Part shown: piece by piece, positions 14,847 through 23,250 of the stretch
Layout of the letters: the number at the start of each line of letters is the position of its first letter
Numbering within the stretch: position 1 is the first letter of the stretch
From: JAKJEP01 sp964580995
GTDB taxonomy: Bacteria > Planctomycetota > Phycisphaerae > Sedimentisphaerales > SM23-30
Reading direction: 5' to 3'
NCBI GenBank assembly: GCA_964580995.1
Contig: CAZOMV010000006.1
Coordinates: forward strand, 27,980 to 91,979
Length of the DNA stretch: 64,000 nucleotides
Notes under the pieces: generated by a model
Database searches by the model: none
The model's input: the letters and a program-made list of their open reading frames with translations, nothing else
What the model was told of the DNA's origin: nothing
Translations under genes and position numbers: made by a program

Positions 14847-15959
14847 TCAATTCCTGGGGCTGGTATCCGGCAGCGGCGGGGGGGCGGAGCCGAAGAGGCT
14901 GGCCAGCTCCACGACTTGGCCGGCGGGGCGCCACTGGGGCATCCCGGTTTTCCAGACGAGGGTTTCGGGGGTAAGCTGTCCGCTTTGGGCGTGGCTTTTC
15001 AGGGTTTCCATGTCCAGCGGGCCGGTTTGCTGGTTGTTGACGGCGATAAAATAGAGTTTGGTTTGCGGCAGGGGGGGCGGCGTGTTGGGGGAAGACGGCT
15101 GGCCGTTGTGCATCGACTGGGCCATCTGATTGCCCATGGCAAATCCCATACCCATGCCCATGCCGCCGGCTGCCAGGCCGCCGGGATTTTTGGCGGCGTC
15201 TTCCAGGGCGTTGGCGGACTGGAACTGGGTGTATTGGCTGAGATTGCCGATCACACCCATGCTGGTGCGTTTGTCGAGGGTCTTCTCGACCTCTTCGGGC
15301 AGGGAGATGTTCTCGACGAGCATCTTGCAGACTTCCAGGCCGTAGGAGCCGAAATCATCGTGAATCCGTTTGGTGATGAAGGCACCCAGCTCATCATAAT
15401 TGGCGGCCAGGTCGAGGATGGGGATTTTGCTCTCGCCGATGAGATCGGCGAAGCGGGAGACGATGAGGTTTCGCAACTGGTCGGTGATTTCCTCGGTGGT
15501 GAACTGGCCGTCGGTGCCGACGATCTGGCGGATGAAGGCGGCCGGGTCGGTGACGCGGATTTCGTAGGTGCCGAAGGCCCGCAGGCGGATGGGGCCGAAC
15601 TCCGGGTCCCGCAGGGTGATCTGGTGCTTGGTCCCCCATTTGAGGTCGGTGAAGCGGCGGGTGCTGACGAAATAGACCTCCGCCTTGAAGGGGCTGTGGA
15701 AGCCGTACTTCCAGCCCATGAGGGTGGAGAGGATGGGCAGGTTTTCGGTGTCCAGGGTGTAGCTGCCCGGGGTGAAGATGTCAGCCAACTGGCCCAGATT
15801 GACAAAGGCCGCCGCCTAGCCTTCGCGGACGATCAGTTTGGCGCCCATCTTGATTTCGTTGTCATAGCGGGGGAAGCGATACACCATGGTATCGCTGGTG
15901 GGGTCCAGCCATTCGATGATATCGATGAACTCGCCGCGTAATTTGTCGAATAAGCCCAT
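14847..15959 (-). pseudogene. SPFH-domain protein (YdjI-like) with C-terminal GYF_2-like domain, interrupted by an in-frame amber codon
   Basis: A well-placed GGAGG (8 nt) precedes an ATG at 15959 that encodes M-G-L-F-D-K-L-R-G-E-F-I-D-I-I-E-W, the usual start of YdjI-like SPFH proteins. Codon 48 (15818-15816) is TAG, in the middle of the conserved L-I-V-R-E-G-x-A-A-A-F-V-N stretch where relatives carry Gln (CAG). Reading continues in frame through A-D-I-F-T-P-G to 14847. After the SPFH domain come a Gly/Met-rich linker (M-G-M-G-M-G-F) and a GYF_2-like C-terminus (G-P-L-D-M-E-T-L, W-K-x-G-M-P-Q-W). A restart at the ATG-like codon of A-D-I-F (15788) would lose the N-terminus. TAG ends other genes here normally, so recoding is unlikely. 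A recent nonsense mutation or a sequencing error are the simplest readings. Confidence 0.8.
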
Positions 15960-16375
15960 AGCCTATACCTCCATCACATTATTATTTACGGTTCTGCCGA
16001 TTACTGTCGTATCCTACAGCCAATTATTACAACTATTTTTGCTATTATATCAAATTGACACCATATTTGAAGCATGTTTTTCCACTTTAGCGGCAAGTTT
16101 TCAAAGGCTTGTAAATCAGAAAATGGGCCGAAAACGCCGGGTTTCTATTTCAAAATTTAAAAATAGCCAAAAACAGCCTATTTTTAAATTTACAGAGGGA
16201 AAAGATCGATAGTAAGATGAGTATTAAAATTCTTCGTATGGTTGGTTAAGAAAAAGACTTGTTACGAAATCGGGTATATGATGGATAAATCAATTCATAA
16301 GTCGGCTATAAGCGGTGCCGCCGAATATCGATATGTAATGGGCTAAAATCTGGTCATCCTGTTAGGAGTTCCAAA
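15960..16375. other. Divergent intergenic region (SPFH / PEP-CTERM genes)
   Basis: Carries an AT-rich perfect 14-bp inverted repeat (16152-16190) and the ribosome site of the downstream gene (TTAGGAG). No gene is supported. Confidence 0.5.
16152..16190. promoter_or_regulatory. Perfect 14-bp inverted repeat, AT-rich
   Basis: AAATTTAAAAATAG and its exact reverse complement are separated by 11 bases. It sits between divergent genes, about 185 bp before the PEP-CTERM gene and 195 bp before the SPFH gene. It could be an operator or a transcript-end hairpin; the sequence alone does not decide. Confidence 0.5.
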
Positions 16376-17437
16376 ATGGGAAAAAAGCTGAGACCAATTT
16401 TTATCCTTGTTACAGTTATGAGCGTGATTGCAAACAAAAATGCCGATGCCGAGATTCTTTACGAGGTTATCAATCTGGGAACGGATTGGTTTATGGGGGA
16501 ATATTATAATGTCCAGGCTTTATCCATAAACAATAATGGGCAAATCGCTGGCGGAACGCAAGCTGTAGGAGGGGGCAGCGGTTTTGCCATATTATTTGAT
16601 TCTTCTGGAAATACCAACAATATGAAACTAGCACCAAAAGGAAGCAGTGCTAAATCGATTAATGATTACGGACAAATTATTGGGTATAGCAAGAATAGTA
16701 CCGGTATTGAAAATGCCACCCTATTTGATTCGACGGGAAATGGGAATCACATCTATCTTGGGGCGGGCCGGGCTTATTCGAACAATAATCTTGGGCAAAT
16801 CGTAGGGGTATCTGTAAGCGGCGCCACGCTTTTTGATCCTACCGGCAACGGCAATAATGTCAGTTTGGGTAACGGTACTCCTTATGCGATTAGCAATAAC
16901 GGCCATATTGTCGGAACCGTTAATAAAAAAGCGGCTCTTTTCGATATCAGCGGAAATGGCAATACCATCCTCCTGGAAGCGAGCTATACGAGTGATGCTT
17001 ATTCAGTCAACGATAGCGGGCAGATTGTCGGATATTCTAATGGATATGCCACAGTCTTTGATCCTTCCGGCAATGGCAATAATATTACCCTCGAGTCTGG
17101 GTACTACAGCGCTGCCTACTCGATTAATAACCTGGGGCAAATTGTCGGAGTGAGCGCGAGTAATCCGGGACCGGCGACCTTTTGCGCCACGCTTTTTGAT
17201 CCTACCGGCAATGGCAATAATATCGATCTCAATACGGTTATCGATCCATCATCGGGCTGGTATTTTTATCGAGCACTGGACATAAATGACCTTGGCTGGA
17301 TAGTTGGTATTGGCTATTCTCCCAGTGGTTTGGGGCTTGAAGAAGGATTTCTTTTAAAACCGATCCCCGAACCTGCCAGTATCCTTTTCCTTGGTATGGG
17401 TATTGCAAGTATTATGGGTAAAAGGAGATCGACTTGA
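16376..17437 (+). CDS. HAF-repeat protein with PEP-CTERM sorting signal
   Basis: The 353-residue product has a signal peptide (L-R-P-I-F-I-L-V-T-V-M-S-V-I-A, cleavage near A-D-A). It then carries about seven repeats of the form S-I-N-N-x-G-Q-I-V-G alternating with A-T-L-F-D-P-T-G-N-G-N-N-I, the pattern of the HAF extracellular repeat family. It ends in P-I-P-E-P-A-S-I-L-F-L-G-M-G-I-A-S-I-M-G-K-R-R, a clear PEP-CTERM signal: the Pro-Glu-Pro motif, a hydrophobic span and a basic tail. It is therefore expected to be exported and processed by an exosortase, which is not in this window. AGGAG lies 9 nt before the ATG. It is convergent with the DUF4139 gene. Confidence 0.88.
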   Translation: MGKKLRPIFILVTVMSVIANKNADAEILYEVINLGTDWFMGEYYNVQALSINNNGQIAGGTQAVGGGSGFAILFDSSGNTNNMKLAPKGSSAKSINDYGQIIGYSKNSTGIENATLFDSTGNGNHIYLGAGRAYSNNNLGQIVGVSVSGATLFDPTGNGNNVSLGNGTPYAISNNGHIVGTVNKKAALFDISGNGNTILLEASYTSDAYSVNDSGQIVGYSNGYATVFDPSGNGNNITLESGYYSAAYSINNLGQIVGVSASNPGPATFCATLFDPTGNGNNIDLNTVIDPSSGWYFYRALDINDLGWIVGIGYSPSGLGLEEGFLLKPIPEPASILFLGMGIASIMGKRRST

Positions 17438-17499
17438 AAAAATTTTAACAGGTCGATTTTGAACAAAAGACTATCAGATAATCTTTACAATATAAAGCT

Positions 17500-19644
17500 T
17501 TATTTAATTTGCAGATCCTGGGCCAGGTTTTCAATCATCTGGTTGAGGTTTTGCTGTTTTTCCTGCGACTGTTTTTGCAGTTCGGGGATGCTGCCGGGGC
17601 CTTTGGTGATTTCTTCGAGGCGGGATTCCTGTTTGGTAAGCTGCTCGATATATTTGCCGCGGAGTTTCTTCTCATCTTCGGTGTTGCCCAGGCTCTTGAG
17701 GTTTTCGCGCAGGCGCTGCTGGTCGGCGAAGAGGCCTTCGCGTTCCTGCTGAAGCTGCTGGATGGATTGTTCCAGATGAGCGATTTCGGCTTTGACGACT
17801 ATAATCTGATCCAGTTGCTGGCGGGTCTGGTCGCTGATGTATTTATCCCGCACAAAAACTTCAATCAAATCGGGCGTGACATTGGTCACAGCCAGGCTTT
17901 CCCAATTATCCCGCATTTCCTGAACCTCAAATTCCGTCAATTCGCCGGCGGCAGCGGAAACCTCAAAACGGAGGAAGTTATCCGTTTTTTCGATCGGCTC
18001 GACCTTGCTCAGCAGCTTCCAGTCGGCATGGGCGGGGTGCTCGATCACGACGGTTTTGTTTTTGTCGTTTTTATTGTCCAGGTTATAGACTTTGGTTTCG
18101 ATGATGGCCCGGTGCATCTGCATGGTCCCGCGATTGATGATGACGCGGTCCACCCGCTCGCTCTTGCTGCCGAGTTTGGTATTGACGTGCATTCCCAGAT
18201 CGACGGCGTAGGTGATGTAGCGCTGCTCGTCGGGCTTGACCGTCTGGATCATGGCCTCGCCGACATAGCTGTCGCCCTGCATGACGGTGAGAGGGCCGCC
18301 TTCCAGGGTCAGGCCGGTGGTGTTTTTGAGGCGGACGGCAGCCAGGGGATTTTTGGTGCGGGTGGCCTCGTTGTAGAGGTCCACACCCTGCCCTTCCAGG
18401 TCTCGTGCCACAATGGGCAGCAGGGCGGAACGGTTCCGCTCGACGGTAACGGGGTGGTCGATCTTATACTCGAACAAATCGCCCACCTCGCGGGTAACGG
18501 TTTCGGCCTCCAAATCCCGCATCCGCTCTTCCAGATTTATCTCAGAACTATAACCATCTATACTCCCCCCTCCTCCTCTCCCCGCATAGCTTTCGATTGC
18601 GGGTGTTTCCGCCGGTGCCGGGGGGGCCATATCCGCCATCTCCAAAGACTTCATTGCTCTGGCCAGTTTGGCTCTGGCCGGTTTTTGGGCAGGTTCACCC
18701 GCCATCCGGCCGGCTTCGGGTACGCTGGGAGCCAGGGCCATTTCCTCTTCCACCTCGACATGGGGCCGCATTTTGAAGATGGGATCGTAGAGATTCTGGA
18801 CAAAGGAGATGGGCAGGCCGCTGACCAGGGAAAGCTGGACATTGCTCCAGTCTTCCTCGCTGATGTTGTCCACAATGGCCCAGCCCTGCAAAAAGGGTTT
18901 GGCGTCCTTTTCCTGGGAGTCCGGCAGGAGGATCCGATAAGTGGCTTTCCAGACCGGCATCTCGGTCACATAACTAACGACCAGTTCCTTCTGCTGGTTA
19001 CCGGAGGTACTGATACTGAGGATTTTTTCGTCCCGCCGGTGCTGCTGGAATAAGATCTGCATATACCGCTGGATATCCTCCTCCAGCCGCTGGTCCAGAA
19101 ACCGGACGGATACGATTTCATCGGTGCGGAAGCTGCGGAGCTGGCCGGTGGTATCAAAGATGCTCAGGTAGAAGGCAGGGATTTCCAGTTCTCCCTCTCT
19201 GCTGATTCGCTGTTCGATTCCCCCAACCATTCCTTGAATCTGTTCCGAACCAACGGTTAGTTCGATCTGACAGCCTTGTAATTGGCCTAAGATTTGAGGC
19301 AGTCCCACGGGGCCGCGCAGATCGAAGGTATAATCGCCCAAAAGCTGCTCAAAGGTCTTGGTGCTGTCATAGACGATGCCGGTGATGGGGGATCCGCTTA
19401 AGTCGATTACGGTCAGGCTTTTAAGCAGGTCGTTCATCTGTTCTTTTTTGAAATGGATCTCGACGTTTTCCCCGCCGGTCACGGTTCCCTGCCGTTCAAA
19501 GTACCCCACCCCGTGCTTGTACAAAATGACCTTGCGAATGGGCAGTGCCCCATTCTTGCCGGTTTGGGACGCCTGAGCGACCAGGGCGAAAACCATCGTA
19601 CCTGCCAACATGCCTGCCAAAACGAGCCGATTCTGCGTTTTCAT
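17500..19644 (-). CDS. DUF4139-domain secreted protein
   Basis: The chosen start is the ATG of M-K-T-Q-N-R-L-V-L-A-G-M-L (19644), since AAGGA lies 9 nt upstream; an ATG six codons earlier would place this site inside the coding region. The 714-residue protein has a signal peptide (cleavage near A-Q-A-S). It opens with I-R-K-V-I-L-Y-K-H-G-V-G-Y-F-E-R, then has a beta-rich region with W-K-A-T-Y-R-I, characteristic of DUF4139/MuiA-like proteins. A low-complexity insert (P-A-P-A-E-T-P, G-R-G-G-G-G-S) at about residues 340-360 follows. The last 100 residues are a Gln/Glu/Leu-rich coiled coil. The function of the family is not established. Confidence 0.82.
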   Translation of the reverse strand: MKTQNRLVLAGMLAGTMVFALVAQASQTGKNGALPIRKVILYKHGVGYFERQGTVTGGENVEIHFKKEQMNDLLKSLTVIDLSGSPITGIVYDSTKTFEQLLGDYTFDLRGPVGLPQILGQLQGCQIELTVGSEQIQGMVGGIEQRISREGELEIPAFYLSIFDTTGQLRSFRTDEIVSVRFLDQRLEEDIQRYMQILFQQHRRDEKILSISTSGNQQKELVVSYVTEMPVWKATYRILLPDSQEKDAKPFLQGWAIVDNISEEDWSNVQLSLVSGLPISFVQNLYDPIFKMRPHVEVEEEMALAPSVPEAGRMAGEPAQKPARAKLARAMKSLEMADMAPPAPAETPAIESYAGRGGGGSIDGYSSEINLEERMRDLEAETVTREVGDLFEYKIDHPVTVERNRSALLPIVARDLEGQGVDLYNEATRTKNPLAAVRLKNTTGLTLEGGPLTVMQGDSYVGEAMIQTVKPDEQRYITYAVDLGMHVNTKLGSKSERVDRVIINRGTMQMHRAIIETKVYNLDNKNDKNKTVVIEHPAHADWKLLSKVEPIEKTDNFLRFEVSAAAGELTEFEVQEMRDNWESLAVTNVTPDLIEVFVRDKYISDQTRQQLDQIIVVKAEIAHLEQSIQQLQQEREGLFADQQRLRENLKSLGNTEDEKKLRGKYIEQLTKQESRLEEITKGPGSIPELQKQSQEKQQNLNQMIENLAQDLQIK

Positions 19645-20030
19645 TGCTTCAATCCTTTCCATATAGTTCGATAGTAAACCGGTTGTTATTCGGACTTATT
19701 GTAATTAAAATCGACTGCCCGGGTTGAAAAAAGTTCCCTGAAAACCAGGATTTTACAAAACTTTTACCCCATGTGCCGGTTTATAACCCAAAAAGGCATC
19801 TACAATAATAGCAAATACCATCCAAATCGGACCTCCAACCCTGCCTGTGAATTTTATCTGCCTCAATTATAGGCGATATCTGATCAAGTCAAGCCCAATT
19901 TTGACCGATCTGCTTAAAGGTCGAAATAGAATAGTTGAAATTGATAGAGCATAGAACATAAGACATCTAATGAACTGTCCGCAAAACTGGTCTAGTAATC
20001 GACAATTAATAGGTTAAGGAGTGTCATGGT
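19645..20030. other. Spacer between divergent DUF4139 and CheX genes
   Basis: No gene is seen. The 3' end holds AAGGAG and two overlapping starts: ATG-GTA-TGA (20026-20034) whose stop overlaps the cheX ATG at 20031. Confidence 0.5.
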
Positions 20031-20525
20031 ATGACAAGCAATGTTGTAGGAAGTATCAACCCGGCTTTGATCAAGGCTTTTGTCAAGTCAACCAAGAATG
20101 TTTTCAGCACGATGGCTGGTGTTGACATAGAACTGGGAAAACCCACGGTCAAAAACGACCCCACCCCCAGCTATGATGTCTCCGGAATCATAGGCTTTTC
20201 CGGGGATATCGCCGGGTCTGTGGTCGTCAGTTTCTGTACGGAAACAGCCGTTACGCTGGTGGAAGCGTTTTGCGGCGATAAACTCAGTGCCGATTCCGAT
20301 GACTTTGCCGATGCGATCGGCGAACTGTGCAACATGATCGCCGGCAACGCCAAAAAAGAATTCGGGCTGACCGCCAATATCAGTATTCCGACAGTCATTA
20401 TCGGGCATAATCACACAGTGGCCCGATTGCGGGATGTTCCCTGTATTACCATTCCCTGTTCGTGCAGCGCGGGAAATTTCGCCGTGGAAATCAATATCAA
20501 ACAACTAGTCTGCGTAGGGGTCTGA
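20031..20525 (+). CDS. cheX: CheX-like chemotaxis phosphatase
   Basis: The 164-residue protein carries the CheX/CheC/FliY signature E-L-C-N-M-I-A-G-N-A-K-K-E, with the catalytic Glu 98 and Asn 101 used to dephosphorylate CheY~P, preceded by a G-x-V-V-x-S-F beta strand. CheX proteins are homodimers that end CheY signalling. The cognate CheY gene begins 11 bp downstream and a FapA-like gene follows, so the three are probably co-transcribed. No receptors or CheA are in the window. The start codon overlaps the stop of a two-codon ORF that shares its ribosome site. Confidence 0.88.
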   Translation: MTSNVVGSINPALIKAFVKSTKNVFSTMAGVDIELGKPTVKNDPTPSYDVSGIIGFSGDIAGSVVVSFCTETAVTLVEAFCGDKLSADSDDFADAIGELCNMIAGNAKKEFGLTANISIPTVIIGHNHTVARLRDVPCITIPCSCSAGNFAVEINIKQLVCVGV

Positions 20526-20536
20526 GGAGCCAATGA

Positions 20537-20917
20537 ATGAAAATCTTGCTGGTAGATGATTCTAGAACCATGCGGAATATCTGGAAAAAAGTGATAACAA
20601 CTATCAACAACTCCGAGGCGGTCGAAGCTGGGGACGGTCTGGAAGCGTTGAAAGCCATCCAGGACAACGGCCGATTTGATTTGATGCTGGTGGACTGGAA
20701 CATGCCCAATATGGATGGATTGACCATGGTGAAAAAAGTCCGTGAGACCAATAAAACCACACCGATTATTATGGTTACCACCGAGGCGGAAAAACCCCGA
20801 ATCATCGAAGCGATCAAGGCCGGTGTCAATAATTATGTCGTCAAACCTTTTACCCCGGATACGCTGCTCGGGAAAATTGACGAAACCATGAAAAAAGTTG
20901 CCCAGCCAACTGGATAA
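20537..20917 (+). CDS. CheY-like single-domain response regulator
   Basis: This 126-residue receiver domain has the acidic pair D-D (residues 7-8), the phosphorylation site Asp 53 in L-V-D-W-N-M-P-N-M-D-G, the V-T-T switch segment and the conserved Lys 103 in V-K-P-F-T. There is no output domain. With the adjacent CheX it forms a kinase-output/phosphatase pair; the target may be a flagellar motor or another system. GAGGAG lies about 8 nt before the ATG. Confidence 0.93.
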   Translation: MKILLVDDSRTMRNIWKKVITTINNSEAVEAGDGLEALKAIQDNGRFDLMLVDWNMPNMDGLTMVKKVRETNKTTPIIMVTTEAEKPRIIEAIKAGVNNYVVKPFTPDTLLGKIDETMKKVAQPTG

Positions 20918-20971
20918 ATGACGGACAAACGATTAATCCTATCGGCGGGGAAAAAATAAAGGATTTAAGCC

Positions 20972-22465
20972 ATGCCGATAACATCCAATAAAATTTTTAA
21001 AGTGGATATCAGCGAAGACAAGCTCACTGCGCTTTTGTCGCTCAACACCGGGGTTTCCGCTCAGTCCGTCGCCACGGCGGATATCATCGGGCAGGTAACC
21101 GAACTAAAAATTATATTGAATAATGAAGGCAAAGCCCGGATTGCCGAGTTTACGCAGGCCCTGGCGGAAAATGTCATTCCCGAACCAGTCGTTGTCGCAC
21201 GCGGCACGGCCCCGGAAAATGATAAGAACGGGTTTATCAAAAAACTCTACGAGAAAAAAGAAGAGACTTCCGAGCAGGATACCGTGAAGACCAAAAGTTT
21301 TTACGATCAGTCCCAAATCATTACGGTTGAAAAAAATCAGGAAATTCTGAGGGTGGTTCCGCCCGTTGCCGGCAAGGATGGCAAGGATGTCTTTGGCCAG
21401 AAGATTCCCCGCAAACTCGGACGGGAGGCACAAATCAGCCTGGGGGTCAATGTCGAGCAAAGAGGGGACCTGATCATCGCCGCCTGCGCCGGCAAACTCG
21501 ATTACACCAACAATAAAGTGGCGATATTTCCCAAGCTGGAGATTCCCGGGAATGTGGATTTTGCGGTGGGGAATGTGGATTTCAGCGGGGAGGTTCTGAT
21601 CTATAAAAACGTGCTGGATCTGTTCAAGGTGAAAAGTTCCTCCAACATAACGGTGCAGGGTCTGGCGGAAGCGGCTGAAATTACCGCCGGGCAGGACCTG
21701 ATTGTTCAGGGCGGCATAGCGGGGAAAGAAAAGGGGGTGTTCTCAGCCGGAGGAAACCTGAAAACCAAGTACATAACCAACGCCAAAGTAAGGACCGGCG
21801 GCAATATCGAGGCTCGAACCGAAATAGTCAATTGCGAGTTGACCTGCGGCGGAACCGTCATTGTCGAGAACGGGCCGCTGGTTGGCGGGAGTGTCATTGC
21901 CAAAGGGGGGGTGAATGTGAAACAGCTCGGTTCCGAAGGGGGTGTGAAAACCCTCCTGGATGTCGGCTTCGATGCCGCCTTAAAGCAGTTGTGTATGGAG
22001 ACGGCCCCTGAAATCACCCTGCGGCGCCGCAAGGCGGAAAAAGTCCGGCAAGCCGTCACGCCTTTATTGCAAAATATGCGATTTCTCAACCCCGAACAAA
22101 AAGAAAAAGCGACGGAACTGCTCTATCAGGTGGAAGAACTGGAAGACAGCGTACAGGAAATGATCCAGCAATTACGAAAGAAATATGAGGAAACGCTCCA
22201 ATCGGCAGTGCAGGAAGTCCAGATTGCCGGTACTATTTACAATGGGGTTACGATCCGGTTCCCCCGGGTCCAGACGACGATCACCGAGCCCCTGGCCGGC
22301 CCGTTAAAAATCGTTCCGCGTGAAATCCACGGGCTTTGGAGAGTGATGGCTATCGATTCCAGATCCAGTACCGAACACGAACTGAAATCGGGCGCCAATG
22401 TCGATCCGTTCTGGGAAACTCTCCATCAAATCCTCTTTGCGGATAATTCCGGCAAGAAACAGTAG
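20972..22465 (+). CDS. FapA-like DUF342 family protein
   Basis: The 497-residue product matches the DUF342/FapA family: V-V-P-P-V-A-G-K-D-G-K-D-V-F-G near residues 128-143, then a right-handed beta-helix-like run of glycine-spaced strands (D-F-S-G-E-V, I-x-V-Q-G, I-T-A-G-x-D-L-I-V-Q-G-G-I-A-G) and a C-terminal coiled coil. In some bacteria FapA-like proteins affect polar flagellar assembly, but the molecular role is not settled. AAGGA lies 9 nt before the ATG. It follows CheX and CheY with a 54-bp gap, suggesting one motility or signalling operon. It is convergent with a small gene whose stop lies 16 bp away. Confidence 0.85.
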   Translation: MPITSNKIFKVDISEDKLTALLSLNTGVSAQSVATADIIGQVTELKIILNNEGKARIAEFTQALAENVIPEPVVVARGTAPENDKNGFIKKLYEKKEETSEQDTVKTKSFYDQSQIITVEKNQEILRVVPPVAGKDGKDVFGQKIPRKLGREAQISLGVNVEQRGDLIIAACAGKLDYTNNKVAIFPKLEIPGNVDFAVGNVDFSGEVLIYKNVLDLFKVKSSSNITVQGLAEAAEITAGQDLIVQGGIAGKEKGVFSAGGNLKTKYITNAKVRTGGNIEARTEIVNCELTCGGTVIVENGPLVGGSVIAKGGVNVKQLGSEGGVKTLLDVGFDAALKQLCMETAPEITLRRRKAEKVRQAVTPLLQNMRFLNPEQKEKATELLYQVEELEDSVQEMIQQLRKKYEETLQSAVQEVQIAGTIYNGVTIRFPRVQTTITEPLAGPLKIVPREIHGLWRVMAIDSRSSTEHELKSGANVDPFWETLHQILFADNSGKKQ

Positions 22466-22481
22466 GTCAGCACCCGCCCCA

Positions 22482-22718
22482 TTACTGTTTTAACAAAGCC
22501 TTGATATCCGCCTCGGTGATCTGGCAGGATTTCTTGTCGAGCCGTTCGCTCAACCAGCTCATCACCCCGGGTGTGTAGGGAGCTTTACCCGCCTTGATCA
22601 GGGCAAGCATCTGTTTTTCACGCCGGCTTTGCTCCATCGCTTTTTTCAAGGAATTCTTCTGTCTGGTTACTTTGGCTACTGCCAAACGCTTATCCAATCG
22701 ATCACGTCTTTGACCCAT
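22482..22718 (-). CDS. Small conserved-looking basic protein of unknown function
   Basis: A 78-residue ORF encoding a Lys/Arg-rich, mostly helical protein (A-V-A-K-V-T-R-Q-K-N-S-L-K-K-A-M-E-Q) with a C-terminal W-L-S-E-R-L-D-K-K. GGAG lies about 10 nt upstream of the ATG, and the ORF ends cleanly beside the convergent FapA-like gene. I do not recognise the family. Confidence 0.55.
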   Translation of the reverse strand: MGQRRDRLDKRLAVAKVTRQKNSLKKAMEQSRREKQMLALIKAGKAPYTPGVMSWLSERLDKKSCQITEADIKALLKQ

Positions 22719-23250
22719 TTTATTATAAATCTCCGTTATTTCTAGGGTTACAGCATATCATCGCATTGTAAAGACCCGTATTATACCAATATTTTTCTGG
22801 GGATCAAACTTATTTTAACCGGTATGACACTTTTACGTTTTGGCTTTTGTTTCATCAATTTTACTTGAAATTTTCCGATCCACGTCCTATAATAACTACA
22901 CTCATTTAACCAGTATTATGGATAAAGTCGATTTGACGAGCATCTCTTTCATTGTTGCTGAAGTTTTGCCATTGTGTAAACCATATTTCATGAATTGAAT
23001 ACTGTCCGGCACGAAAAGGCTATGTGATAAATGGTTTGGTATGGTTGTAATGAACCGTTAACTCAGTGATGACATCACATGCGTATGTTATGGTGTCAAT
23101 ACAAACATTTCTACTGAAATCCAGGCTGACAGAACGGATTACCCCCAGATAATAGTAAAGGAGGTGCGATGGCATAAACAAAATAAAGCAGCATGTGTAG
23201 AACGTTGGAATGGAGTGTGAAAAGGTAATACCTAAGTAAGGAGAAAGAAC
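22719..23250. other. Long leader region upstream of the second LamG/dockerin gene
   Basis: Contains a strong promoter candidate (22865-22893) that would give a leader of about 350 nt. An AAAGGAGG ribosome site at 23157-23164 stands before a two-codon ORF, ATG-GCA-TAA (23169-23177). No known riboswitch was recognised. Confidence 0.5.
22865..22893 (+). promoter_or_regulatory. Candidate sigma-70 promoter
   Basis: TTGAAA (22865-22870), exactly 17 bp, then consensus TATAAT (22888-22893). Confidence 0.6.

Noticed and set aside
15816..15818. Amber codon reassignment in this organism
   Set aside because: Several genes in the window end properly at TAG (for example at 22465, 24891, 36518 and 56504), with following sequence not conserved as coding.
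17509..19053. 514-codon open frame antisense to the DUF4139 gene
   Set aside because: It mirrors the codon structure of the real minus-strand gene, has no ribosome site and no family resemblance.
22893..23250. Riboswitch in the long leader of the LamG/dockerin gene
   Set aside because: I looked for cyclic di-GMP, cobalamin, SAM and purine riboswitch core motifs and recognised none; only the two-codon ORF stands out.
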